Under the pieces are notes generated by a model. That model was not told where the DNA came from. It searched no databases and saw only the letters and a list, made by a program, of their open reading frames with translations. A stretch of 39,793 bases of DNA from an uncultured Lachnospiraceae bacterium (lineage in GTDB: Bacteria; Bacillota; Clostridia; Lachnospirales; Lachnospiraceae): contig CANRJF010000017.1 of the NCBI GenBank assembly GCA_947630855.1, forward strand, positions 1 to 39,793, read 5' to 3'. The position numbers and the translations under genes are program-made. Shown here piece after piece: positions 14,738 to 21,972 of this stretch. Each line of letters opens with the position of its first letter. Positions within the stretch are counted from its first letter, which is position 1.

Positions 14738-15017
14738 ACAATAATATCTCCGTTCCTGCTATTTCTTTCCTAAAATCATCCTCAATGCCCGCCGTAGTGA
14801 CTAAATCGACCGAAAGGTTTAATGCCTCTTGAAACATCTGGCGCATCCCGGAAAGTTTAAGCAAAGACATCGGTTTTCCTTTTTCTACAAGTAAATCTAC
14901 ATCACTTTTCTCGCCTGCCGTGCCTTTTGCATATGAGCCAAACAGATATATCCGCTTTACTCCATAGGAATGTGCAATAGGAGCAACAATTTTCTGAATT
15001 TCATTAATATCCGGCAT
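14727..15017 (-). CDS. mntA: Minimal nucleotidyltransferase antitoxin (MntA-like)
   Basis: A 96-aa Pol-beta-type nucleotidyltransferase with the signature GSYAKGTAGEKSDVDLLV (residues 27-44) and a third acidic residue in VDLV at about D71. The full catalytic set suggests an active AMP-transferase that blocks the partner HEPN toxin by modifying its tyrosine. The ATG follows GGAGGTGGTTTGA. It is co-oriented with and overlaps hepT. Confidence 0.88.
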   Translation of the reverse strand: MPDINEIQKIVAPIAHSYGVKRIYLFGSYAKGTAGEKSDVDLLVEKGKPMSLLKLSGMRQMFQEALNLSVDLVTTAGIEDDFRKEIAGTEILLYEE

Positions 15018-15348
15018 TCAAACCACCTCCATGACTTTATGGCATGCTCCACAATTTGTAATCGTATTTTCCAAAGTACTCATTTTAACCTTCTTACATC
15101 CCAAATAGGCGTCAACATACCTAATTTTAGTATAACATTTTATGGCAGAGATATAAAGCATTTGGCAAAATGTTTCATAGCAATTTTCCTTTTCGTCATA
15201 GCATCCATTTACTACTGGCAACTATCCAGATACAACATCCCGTATTCCTTTTTAATTGATTATTGCCGATAAAACAGATGGACGGAAAATGTAGTCCTTA
15301 TTCCCGCGGGGTATTTGATTAAGAAGGCATTCAAGGGGGTGGAGCAGA
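15018..15348. other. Intergenic region between mntA and the LytTR response regulator
   Basis: AT-rich DNA without a credible gene. A 67-codon minus-strand frame at 15018-15221 abuts mntA but has no ribosome site or recognisable pattern. A short dispersed-repeat remnant lies at 15298-15322. No clear -35/-10 pair was found for the following gene. Confidence 0.5.
15298..15322 (-). repeat. Dispersed repeat, copy C (shortest remnant)
   Basis: TTATTCCCGCGGGG followed by TATTTGATTAA matches both outer ends of copy A (4321-4374) with the central part missing. The join falls at a GCGGG that occurs twice in copy A, consistent with deletion between these 5-bp repeats. It lies about 27 bp before the TTG start of the next gene. 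Confidence 0.6.
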
Positions 15349-16098
15349 TTGAATATCGCAGTTTGTGATGATGAAGAAAATACACGCGTTTATATAAAGA
15401 AGCTGATAGAAATGCAGGATGCAGGCTGCCGGATTAGGGAATTTTCCTCCGGCAGGGAATTGCTGCGGTTCTGGGAGCAGGAAGACAGGGAGCAGATAGA
15501 CATTCTTTTTCTTGATATTACTATGGAAGGTACTGACGGAATGGAGGCGGCGGAACAGATTAAAAGATGGAAGGAAGAAAAAGATGAGGCGTTGTGGGGG
15601 AATCTGCCGCTTTTGATATTTGTAACAGGCTATCCGGAATATATGCCCAGGGCTTTTTCTGTAAATGCTTTTCAGTATCTTGTAAAACCGGTAAATGAAA
15701 GGGAATTTGCCCAGGTGTTCAACCAGGCTGTGCGGGAGTACCGCCATCTGGAAGCAAAAAAGAACACAGAACCCAGGGAAATACTGATTCGGATTGGGAA
15801 GGAGACAAGAAATATTCCGGTGGATAATATTTACTATATTGAGAGCAGTAACAGGAAAATCATTGTGTTTTTGCAGGATGAAAAATTGGAATGCTACGGA
15901 AAGATTGGTGAGCTGGAAAAACAGCTTAAGGAAGATTTTTTCAGGATACACAAGGGTTATCTGGTGAACATGAAATATGTAGAGAGATACAGCAGGACAG
16001 AAGTGGGGATGAAAAACGGAAGCATTCTTTTTATCTCAAAATATAAATATCAGGATTTTATAAAGGCATACATGGAATATATTTCGGAGAATGCATAG
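15349..16098 (+). CDS. LytTR-type response regulator (orphan)
   Basis: A 249-aa response regulator. The receiver domain (residues 1-125) has the acidic pair D7/D8, phospho-acceptor D56 (ILFLDITMEG), and T/K switch residues in VTGYPEY and LVKPV. The LytTR DNA-binding domain is at about residues 143-245 (RNIPVDNIYYIESSNRKI; FFRIHKGYLVNMKYV). The start is TTG at 15349 after GGGGGTGGAG. No histidine kinase gene is adjacent: upstream is the HEPN/MNT pair and downstream about 200 bp of unassigned DNA before a convergent ABC transporter. Its sensor must be elsewhere or lost. Confidence 0.93.
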   Translation: MNIAVCDDEENTRVYIKKLIEMQDAGCRIREFSSGRELLRFWEQEDREQIDILFLDITMEGTDGMEAAEQIKRWKEEKDEALWGNLPLLIFVTGYPEYMPRAFSVNAFQYLVKPVNEREFAQVFNQAVREYRHLEAKKNTEPREILIRIGKETRNIPVDNIYYIESSNRKIIVFLQDEKLECYGKIGELEKQLKEDFFRIHKGYLVNMKYVERYSRTEVGMKNGSILFISKYKYQDFIKAYMEYISENA

Positions 16099-16294
16099 AC
16101 GAATGCGCCTTAAAAAAATACTTGTATGACGGGAGGCCATGATTGTCCTGCCTGTACGCCGCCGCCCACAAATCTCCACACTTGTTTTACAGCCCGTTTT
16201 GATCGCTCCGCAGGGACATAGATCCAAGAACCAGCACAGCGGACAGGTCGAAGAATAACCTGTTTGAATAAGAACATTGTTGCACCAAAATAGG
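16099..16294. other. GC-rich unassigned segment
   Basis: The stretch from about 16130 to 16260 is richer in GC than its neighbours. It contains short open frames on both strands but nothing recognisable. It may be a fragment of a lost gene; a histidine kinase would be expected here after the LytTR regulator, but no kinase motif is visible. Confidence 0.35.
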
Positions 16295-18523
16295 TTAGGC
16301 AGATGCAGACTTATTAAACAAAACCCATGTACTAATAAAGTAACTAATTAAAAGGACGCATAAAATAGCCAACACAATCAAAAGCTGCTGTACCAATCGC
16401 TGTACTCCGATATACGCTGCAATCTGCATATGGAATCCTGCAAACAAAAATACAAGGAACGCGCCAGACAAGATAAGTGCCAGTATAATCGGAACACCAA
16501 ACCATACAGCTAATTGTTTCAAAATCAACTTTCGTATATGGGATTCTTCAACGCCCATATTTCTTAGAACCCGAAAACGATATTTGTATTTCCCGGAATC
16601 TGATAATTGTTGCAAAGCCAGAATAGTAAAACAGGTTACAAACAAAATGACTGCACTATATGTCAATCCGGTTTGCATAATGAAAATGACAGCAGAATTA
16701 TCATTAACCTCGATTGTCCACATTGTAATGTTATAAGTTACCAGCGAATCCGTAAGACTTGAATTTTCAAAGTATGATTTTAATTCTTGAGCAATATCAT
16801 AAGAAATTGTTTTATCCGCCATCATATACCGGAATGTATTAGCTGATGTCAGTTTATTGCAAATGTGATCTGGTACAACATATACCACACTTTGAAAATT
16901 ATAAAAATCTTCACCTAACTCTACTGTGTGTGCAGAAATATCGGCAAGCTGTAAATCGCCCCCATCGGTTTTAATGGACTTGTGAGATTCAAGATACGCC
17001 AAAATTGAATCCTGGGGCGTTATAGAAAGCCACTGAGTTGTAAATTCATGATCTTGTAAAAAAATCTCATCATAACCCGCCATCTTTAATAGGTGGTTAT
17101 AGTCGGACAAAGAAATTGCTGTGATGGGAGAGGCATTTTTTCTGCTATTCTCCAGTTGGTTATAAAAGTCGGTTTTGTTTACAAAATATGTCTTAAAAGA
17201 GCAATCATCACGAACAGAAATATTTTTTTCAATAAAGGAATCGAGAAAACTATAATCCTTTACAGGCAGCTCTTTTTCAGACTGTATGCCGATGTAACCA
17301 GACTGCATACCAATGTAGTCTGAAGAAATTTGTATGTCAAAAGGAACTCTTTTTTCCAAAAAACCTTGTGCCCATCCAACAAGAAGCGGTGTCACAAAAA
17401 ATAATGCCATGGACAATGTAAGTGTAAGGCAGATTAAAGTCATTGAAAGTGTTTTCGACTTTAATCTAGATAATAGCTGTCCAAAAAAGAACAGATTTTC
17501 TTCTTTATACTTCTGGCGTTCTTTGATAACCAATAAGTAATTACTAAACAAAACGAAAAATACACCCACTCCAAATACAACACACCAAAACAGAAATCCC
17601 ATATAAACATTAAAAGCACCTTTATCCATGGGCATTGCAAGGTATACTTTGAAAACCGGCAATATGGAAAGAATAATCAGTTCCAACAGGCCGATACATT
17701 CAATCAAAAAAAGCCGCTTTACTGTATTCTGCTCTTTTCTTTTGAATTTTTCCCTTATATGCGTAATCAACATCAAAATTGGTACAATAATGCTGATTGC
17801 AGACCATATTTTGATTACCAGTTCAAATTCTCCATTAAAATAGTAAGACAGGGTTCTGATATTATAAAAGGTAATCAGCAGATAAAGGACAAAATTTACC
17901 GGCAAGAGTTTGTATATCCATTTATGAGGGTTTCCCAGTATATCATTCTTTCGATCTGCATTTAGCATATCAATTATCTTTATTTTTCGTATGGTGCGAA
18001 CCTGAAATAAACCAACGGACGCAAAACATAAACAGAAAAATAAAATCGTCAAAATGATTGTATCCGGAAAAAGCATAAAGGAAAATTCAAACGGTTTATG
18101 ATACATTTGAAGCAGCATAGCAGTAATGAATTGAGAAAAAACATTGCCTAATCCTATCCCCACAATAAGCGAAAAAAGTCCCATGATTAGAGATTCTGCA
18201 AAGAAAAGCCTGGCTATCGTTGACTGCTCCATTCCAATAATACTCTGCACTGCAAATTCTCTTTTCCGCCGTTGTATCATAAAGTGATTTACATACTGCA
18301 TAAGAAACATCAGCAATACAGTAATCAATAGAATCACATATTTTATTCCGTTGCCTAATATATCCAAATTAAATTCTGCTCCTATATTCGGCTTATAATA
18401 ATTGCTGGAAATGGAAAGAAAAGCATAAAACATAGATATACACGCCGTCAGAGTAACAATATATATCAAATAGTCTTTTGTAGACCTTTTTACATTTTCA
18501 AGTGCCAATTTAGCGTACATCAT
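16295..18523 (-). CDS. Bce-type ABC transporter permease (FtsX-like)
   Basis: A 742-aa membrane protein. The N-terminus (ALENVKRSTKDYLIYIVTLT) and arrangement fit BceB-type permeases: one helix, a short external loop, a three-helix FtsX bundle (QYVNHFMIQRRKREFAVQSI is the FtsX motif), more helices, a large external domain at about residues 380-600, and a final FtsX bundle. These transporters remove peptide antibiotics such as bacitracin or lantibiotics from their lipid II-linked targets and also act as sensors. It overlaps the ATPase gene by 14 bp. No adjacent BceRS-type two-component pair is seen, although such pairs normally flank these transporters. The gene is AT-rich, unlike its ATPase partner. 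Confidence 0.88.
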   Translation of the reverse strand: MMYAKLALENVKRSTKDYLIYIVTLTACISMFYAFLSISSNYYKPNIGAEFNLDILGNGIKYVILLITVLLMFLMQYVNHFMIQRRKREFAVQSIIGMEQSTIARLFFAESLIMGLFSLIVGIGLGNVFSQFITAMLLQMYHKPFEFSFMLFPDTIILTILFFCLCFASVGLFQVRTIRKIKIIDMLNADRKNDILGNPHKWIYKLLPVNFVLYLLITFYNIRTLSYYFNGEFELVIKIWSAISIIVPILMLITHIREKFKRKEQNTVKRLFLIECIGLLELIILSILPVFKVYLAMPMDKGAFNVYMGFLFWCVVFGVGVFFVLFSNYLLVIKERQKYKEENLFFFGQLLSRLKSKTLSMTLICLTLTLSMALFFVTPLLVGWAQGFLEKRVPFDIQISSDYIGMQSGYIGIQSEKELPVKDYSFLDSFIEKNISVRDDCSFKTYFVNKTDFYNQLENSRKNASPITAISLSDYNHLLKMAGYDEIFLQDHEFTTQWLSITPQDSILAYLESHKSIKTDGGDLQLADISAHTVELGEDFYNFQSVVYVVPDHICNKLTSANTFRYMMADKTISYDIAQELKSYFENSSLTDSLVTYNITMWTIEVNDNSAVIFIMQTGLTYSAVILFVTCFTILALQQLSDSGKYKYRFRVLRNMGVEESHIRKLILKQLAVWFGVPIILALILSGAFLVFLFAGFHMQIAAYIGVQRLVQQLLIVLAILCVLLISYFISTWVLFNKSASA

Positions 18524-19277
18524 TCACGCCCCCTCCCATCATAGTGAGGACATCCAGAATTTTTTCAAAGAAAGTCCTGCGTGAATCGCTGCCTTTGAGA
18601 ATTTCCGTGAAGATTGCCCCATCCCTTAAAAAGAGGATACGATTGGCGTAGCTTGCCGAAAAAGCGTCGTGTGTCACCATCAGGATTGTGGCTTCAAGAT
18701 TTTCGTTAATACTCTGGATCGTAGAGAGCAGAGTTTGTGACGAGTGGCTGTCTAATGCGCCGGTGGGTTCGTCTGCCAAAATCAGCTTAGGTTGATTGAT
18801 AATGGCTCTGGCACAGGCACACCGCTGTTTCTGGCCGCCAGACACCTGATACGGGTATTTATCCAGAATATCCGTGATATTCAGCTTTCCGGCCATTTTC
18901 CGCACCCGGCCGTCGATCCCGCCTGCGGGGACCTTGTTGATGGTCAGCGCAAGGGCGATGTTTTCGGAGATGGTCAGGGTATCCAGTAGGTTAAAATCCT
19001 GAAACACAAAGCCCAGGTTTTCCCGGCGGAACCGGGCGATCTGCTTTTCATTGATTTCGGTCACATCGGTTCCATCCAGATAGATATGTCCTGCGCTGAC
19101 TGTATCTATGGTGGAAATGCAGTTGAGCAGGGTGGTCTTGCCGGAGCCGGACGCGCCCATGATCCCTACAAACTCCCCCTCCTGAACGGAAAAGCTGATG
19201 TCCTGAATCGCTTTTGTGACATTTCCGCCATTTCCGTAATATTTTTGGATATGATCCAGTTTCAAAATTTCTTTCAT
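18510..19277 (-). CDS. Bce-type ABC transporter ATP-binding protein
   Basis: A 255-aa ATPase with all expected motifs: Walker A GASGSGKTT (41-49), Q-loop FQDFNLLDTL, signature VSGGQKQRCACARA, Walker B LILADEPTGALD and switch histidine VTHDAFSA. It energises the permease encoded after it. The ATG at 19277 follows AGAGGTGATAACA; a GTG three codons earlier overlaps that ribosome site. The gene has clearly higher GC than the permease gene and most of the window, suggesting separate origin or gene replacement. Confidence 0.93.
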   Translation of the reverse strand: MKEILKLDHIQKYYGNGGNVTKAIQDISFSVQEGEFVGIMGASGSGKTTLLNCISTIDTVSAGHIYLDGTDVTEINEKQIARFRRENLGFVFQDFNLLDTLTISENIALALTINKVPAGGIDGRVRKMAGKLNITDILDKYPYQVSGGQKQRCACARAIINQPKLILADEPTGALDSHSSQTLLSTIQSINENLEATILMVTHDAFSASYANRILFLRDGAIFTEILKGSDSRRTFFEKILDVLTMMGGGVNDVR

Positions 19278-19297
19278 TGTTATCACCTCTGATTTCT

Positions 19298-19364
19298 ATT
19301 ATAGGATAAGAGCGGCTTCGTTTGTATCAGGTTTTCTTACAAAGTTCTAACAAAAATGTAAGAA
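19298..19364 (-). promoter_or_regulatory. Regulated promoter region of the Bce-type transporter
   Basis: On the minus strand a perfect TATAAT (19298-19303) has no good -35 at the right distance. Upstream lies a perfect 8-bp inverted repeat TTCTTACA (19334-19341) / TGTAAGAA (19357-19364) with a 15-bp centre. A good -10, poor -35 and upstream dyad fit activation by a response regulator, as known for Bce-type promoters. Confidence 0.6.
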
Positions 19365-19414
19365 GTGCAGAACCGTTTTAAGCCCCGCACTTCATGGAGC
19401 AGACCGTTGATGTG

Positions 19415-19449
19415 AAAGGCCAGGGAAATGCCCGTATTTCCTGGGCTTT
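19415..19449. other. Strong imperfect hairpin
   Basis: AAAGGCCAGGGAAAT pairs with ATTTCCTGGGCTTT around a 6-nt loop. It lies between two divergent genes. A short open frame (19394-19471) runs through it but has no ribosome site. Function unknown. Confidence 0.4.
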
Positions 19450-19550
19450 CAGTAATAATGGAAAAATTTAACACTTAAAATCTGCTGGCTTTTTTTATGT
19501 TTCTATATTATACTTATCTTGTTATAACTAAAAACAAGGAGGAAAGCATA

Positions 19551-20297
19551 TTGAAGAAAAAAGGGAAATTATTTGCAGTGCTGTTCACGTTTTTGATGGT
19601 GATGGAGATTTTCAGGCCGCTGCCGGTGTTGGCGGATGATGATGTAAAGCCAGAGAGCGTGACGATTCAAAAGTCATCCATGACAGTGTCCCAGGGAAAA
19701 ACTTTTAAGATTAAGGCAAAGACAAAGCCGGGAAATGCCGATGACGATTATCTCAGATGGGAGATTGTTTCCGGTAAAAAATATGTGGAATTTGATGATA
19801 ATGACCGCAATGACGACGAAATCAAGATGAAGGCGGTAAAGCAGGGAAAGGCGAAAATCCGCTGTTACGTTAAGGGGAAAGACAAAGCTAAATACGGCGA
19901 TGTCATCACCGTGACGGTGGAAAAGGGGAAGGAGGATTATACGCTTTCCAGAGTTGGTAAGGAGATTAGAACCGTGGAAGTGGGAGATGATTTTGAACTG
20001 AAGGTAAAATGCGGCAGTTCTATTAAGAAAAGCAAGCTGAAATGGAAGATTGCCAACACGAAGATTGTAGGTTTCGATGATGATGACAAAAAGGGAAATA
20101 AAGTAGAATTTAAGGCAAAGAAAGCCGGGACGACGGAAATCACCTGTACCTGCACAGATAAGAAGGCAAAGACAAAAAAAATTACGTTTAAGATTAAGGT
20201 AATAAAAGACCAGGATGACGACAATGATGACGACAATGATGACGACGATAATGACGATGACAATGATGACGACGACGATAATGACGATGATGATTGA
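19551..20297 (+). CDS. Secreted Ig-like (BIG2-type) protein with poly-Asp/Asn C-terminus
   Basis: A 248-aa exported protein. The start is TTG at 19551 after AAGGAGGAAAGCATA. The signal peptide KKKGKLFAVLFTFLMVMEIF ends near LPVLA/DDD. Two tandem Ig-like modules follow: residues about 35-125 (VTIQKSSMTVSQGKTFKIKA ... ITVTVEKG) and about 130-218 (VEVGDDFELKVKCGSSIKKS ... ITFKIKVIK). Each has the BIG2 pattern of lysine-rich strands with a GxAKI or GTTEI turn. The last ~29 residues are only D and N after one Q, encoded by GAY/AAT repeats. No LPxTG anchor or surface-binding domain is visible, so it is probably released or held by charge. The acidic tail could bind calcium. Confidence 0.8.
   Translation: MKKKGKLFAVLFTFLMVMEIFRPLPVLADDDVKPESVTIQKSSMTVSQGKTFKIKAKTKPGNADDDYLRWEIVSGKKYVEFDDNDRNDDEIKMKAVKQGKAKIRCYVKGKDKAKYGDVITVTVEKGKEDYTLSRVGKEIRTVEVGDDFELKVKCGSSIKKSKLKWKIANTKIVGFDDDDKKGNKVEFKAKKAGTTEITCTCTDKKAKTKKITFKIKVIKDQDDDNDDDNDDDDNDDDNDDDDDNDDDD
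20214..20295 (+). repeat. GAY/AAT triplet repeat encoding the D/N tail
   Basis: About 27 consecutive codons are GAT, GAC or AAT, arranged as units such as GATGACGACAAT with varying length. Triplet repeats of this kind can change copy number without shifting the frame. The gene's stop is directly after the repeat. Confidence 0.85.
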
Positions 20298-20357
20298 TGC
20301 CGGTTTAAAAACGACAGGCTTTTAGAGGAAGCTTCCCTCTGGCTTCGGTTAAAACCG

Positions 20358-20400
20358 GGAGCGTAGAGCAAAAACCCCGCAGTTTGCTGCGGGGTTTTTG
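20358..20400 (-). repeat. Dispersed repeat, copy E (terminator end only)
   Basis: On the minus strand it reads CAAAAACCCCGC, hairpin, CGGGGTTTTTG, CTCTACGCTCC. This matches the left end of copy B (8847-8889), including the TCTACGCTCC that follows the terminator. The rest of the element is absent. The similarity outside the hairpin argues for common origin and against chance terminator resemblance. Confidence 0.55.
20370..20399. terminator. Bidirectional rho-independent terminator
   Basis: AAAAACCCCGCAG and CTGCGGGGTTTTT form a perfect stem with a 4-nt loop and T-runs on both strands. It ends transcription of the Ig-like protein gene. Confidence 0.88.
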
Positions 20401-20429
20401 AATGGGAAAGTGGGACGCCCCTTACATCA

Positions 20430-21300
20430 ATGGAAGTGCTGAACCGGTTAAAGGGCAGGTCGGACATGACGCTTCGGATGGTTCGCGTCCTGATGAGCCG
20501 CCTGTCAGGAAAAGGACTTTTCAATCTTTCCTGTGGTTTCTTAACCAGTGCAGTGTTTATTTTTCTATTCAGCTCGGCAGATGTGTCCTGTTTTCTTTTG
20601 CGGCATTGGGGATTGTCCTTCTTTTGATGTGCAGACTGTTTCTATGGTGGCATAATTGCTGCATTGCCTGTCCGGTCATCAGTTATGGTTATATGTTTGG
20701 CGTGGTTATAAGCGGAATTTTCATATTTATACGGCACAGAAAGCTGAATAAGCAGATTAAAAATATGGAGAAAGGGACAATAGGCGGCAATAAAGTTTAC
20801 ATCTGCAAAATGCCCGTCACGCCATTTACCATAGGTGTGTTTCATTCAAAGGTGGTAGTTCCAAAAGTAATGATAGATACTTTTGAGACAGAGGAATTAC
20901 AGGCAGTTTTACTTCATGAGAGAATGCATATCCGGCTGGGACATTTATGGTTTTATTTATTGTGGGATATTCTGTGTATGCTGCCTTTGTGGGTGAGGAA
21001 GATTACAGGGATTTGAAACGCCGGATTATAAAAGTTGCAGAATATAAGCCTTATCAGCAAACGGGAGCAGTCATGCTATGCCTGATGTGTCTGTTGTTTT
21101 TGACAGGAATGGTTATGCTGGTCAGGGAAAATTCCTATCCAAAATACATAGAGAGGGGCGGTGTAGGTTTTGTAAGTGAAACAGGAGAATATTTTAATCT
21201 TGCTGACAGTGATACTTTGAAACAGGCGTTCTGCATTGATAATCAGTATGTATATGCTCATAGCGCATGTGCCTTTCAGCAATTTTTTCATGGGTATTAA
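20430..21300 (+). pseudogene. Broken M56 (BlaR1/MecR1-type) peptidase gene
   Basis: Pieces in three frames make up a decayed M56 membrane peptidase. The first (20430-20627) is an N-terminal hydrophobic part. The second (about 20557-21016) has helices, the VYICKMPVTPFTIGVF strand, and the zinc motif LLHERMHIRLGHLWFY (HExxH), then stops after CMLPLW. The third (about 20997-21300) resumes at DYRDLKRRIIKVAEYKPYQQ with the fourth helix and a short C-terminus. The segment normally between zinc motif and R(R)I...Y+P, some 70-90 residues, is missing. At least two frame breaks plus a deletion mean no functional product. No blaI-type repressor is next to it. Confidence 0.8.
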
Positions 21301-21308
21301 AAAAAGAT

Positions 21309-21334
21309 TGTAACCTTTTAGGTTATTATGCGAC
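21309..21334 (+). promoter_or_regulatory. ECF-type autoregulatory promoter of the sigma factor operon
   Basis: TGTAAC (21309-21314) and CGAC (21331-21334) are separated by 16 bp. The geometry matches SigW-like ECF promoters (an AAC-type -35 and a CGT/CGA-type -10). A short AACCT-tttt-AGGTT-like dyad overlaps the -35 and spacer. It is about 80 bp before the sigma gene, so self-activation is likely. Confidence 0.6.
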
Positions 21335-21360
21335 TTATAGAATGACCAGGGAGAAACTCT

Positions 21361-21400
21361 TGCAAGAGCAGTCACTTGGCTCGTTGCTCGCGGGAATAAA
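21361..21400 (+). repeat. Dispersed repeat, copy D
   Basis: TGCAAGAGCAGTCACTTGG...CTCGTTGCTCGCGGGAATAA is nearly identical to the right end of copy B (8955-8992), with AG added inside the GCAAGCA part. It lies in the sigma factor leader, between the ECF promoter and the ribosome site AAGGGAGG. Confidence 0.75.
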
Positions 21401-21414
21401 TTGAAGGGAGGTAT

Positions 21415-21972
21415 ATGGTGGAAGATACGGAAATCATTGATTTGTTCTGGAAAAGGGATGAATCGGCAATACAGGAATTACAAAGCAAATATTATGGCTA
21501 TTGCTATAAAATTGCGTGGAATCTGTTGGAAAATCATGAAGATGCACAGGAGTGTCTGAATGATACATGGTTTGCAGCGTGGAGGCAGATGCCGCCTCAC
21601 AGGCCGGTTGTACTGTCTGCTTTTGTGGGAAAAATAACGAGAGGGTTTGCAATAGATTCTTTTCGGAAAAAGTATGCAGTCAAGCGGGGACGGATGTATA
21701 AGGAAGATGTATGCAGTGAAATGGATGAGATAAATTTTTCCTATACGGTTGATGAGCAGATGGCAGAAAAGGAACTGGTAAGAGTGATAGAAAAGTTTTT
21801 ATTAAAACTTCGGGAAGCTGACAGGGATATTTTTATCCGGCGGTATTGGTATCTGGATTCTATAAAGGAAATAGCGGAACGGCATGGAGTGACAGAGGGA
21901 TGCATTAAAACAAATCTGTGCAGGAACCGCAAAAAACTTTATGGCATGTTGAAACGGGAGGTGCTGATTTGA
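21415..21972 (+). CDS. ECF-type RNA polymerase sigma factor
   Basis: A 185-aa sigma-70 family member with only regions 2 and 4. Region 2 spans about residues 20-95 (YCYKIAWNLLENHEDAQECL, the -10 binding part); region 4 spans about 120-180 (DRDIFIRRYWYLDSIKEIAE, then a helix-turn-helix GVTEGCIKTNLCRNRKKL). The ATG follows AAGGGAGGTAT. The downstream gene overlaps by 4 bp and encodes its probable membrane anti-sigma partner. An ECF-like promoter upstream supports autoregulation. The inducing stress cannot be read from the sequence. Confidence 0.92.
   Translation: MVEDTEIIDLFWKRDESAIQELQSKYYGYCYKIAWNLLENHEDAQECLNDTWFAAWRQMPPHRPVVLSAFVGKITRGFAIDSFRKKYAVKRGRMYKEDVCSEMDEINFSYTVDEQMAEKELVRVIEKFLLKLREADRDIFIRRYWYLDSIKEIAERHGVTEGCIKTNLCRNRKKLYGMLKREVLI

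Noticed and set aside
15018-15221. A 67-codon minus-strand frame abutting mntA
   Set aside because: No ribosome site, no recognisable pattern, and AT-rich; probably chance.
16036-16227. Possible histidine kinase in the gap after the LytTR response regulator
   Set aside because: I looked for H-box and ATPase motifs in all frames of the ~200 bp and saw none.
19394-19471. Frame starting MEQTVDVKGQGNARISWAFS before the Ig-like gene
   Set aside because: Looks protein-like, but has an in-frame stop directly upstream, no ribosome site, and most of it is one hairpin. It could be a gene fragment, but I cannot name it.
19937-20524. A 195-codon serine-rich frame opposite the Ig-like gene
   Set aside because: Antisense of the GAY/AAT repeat reads as serine-rich low complexity; the plus-strand frame has signal peptide and ribosome site.
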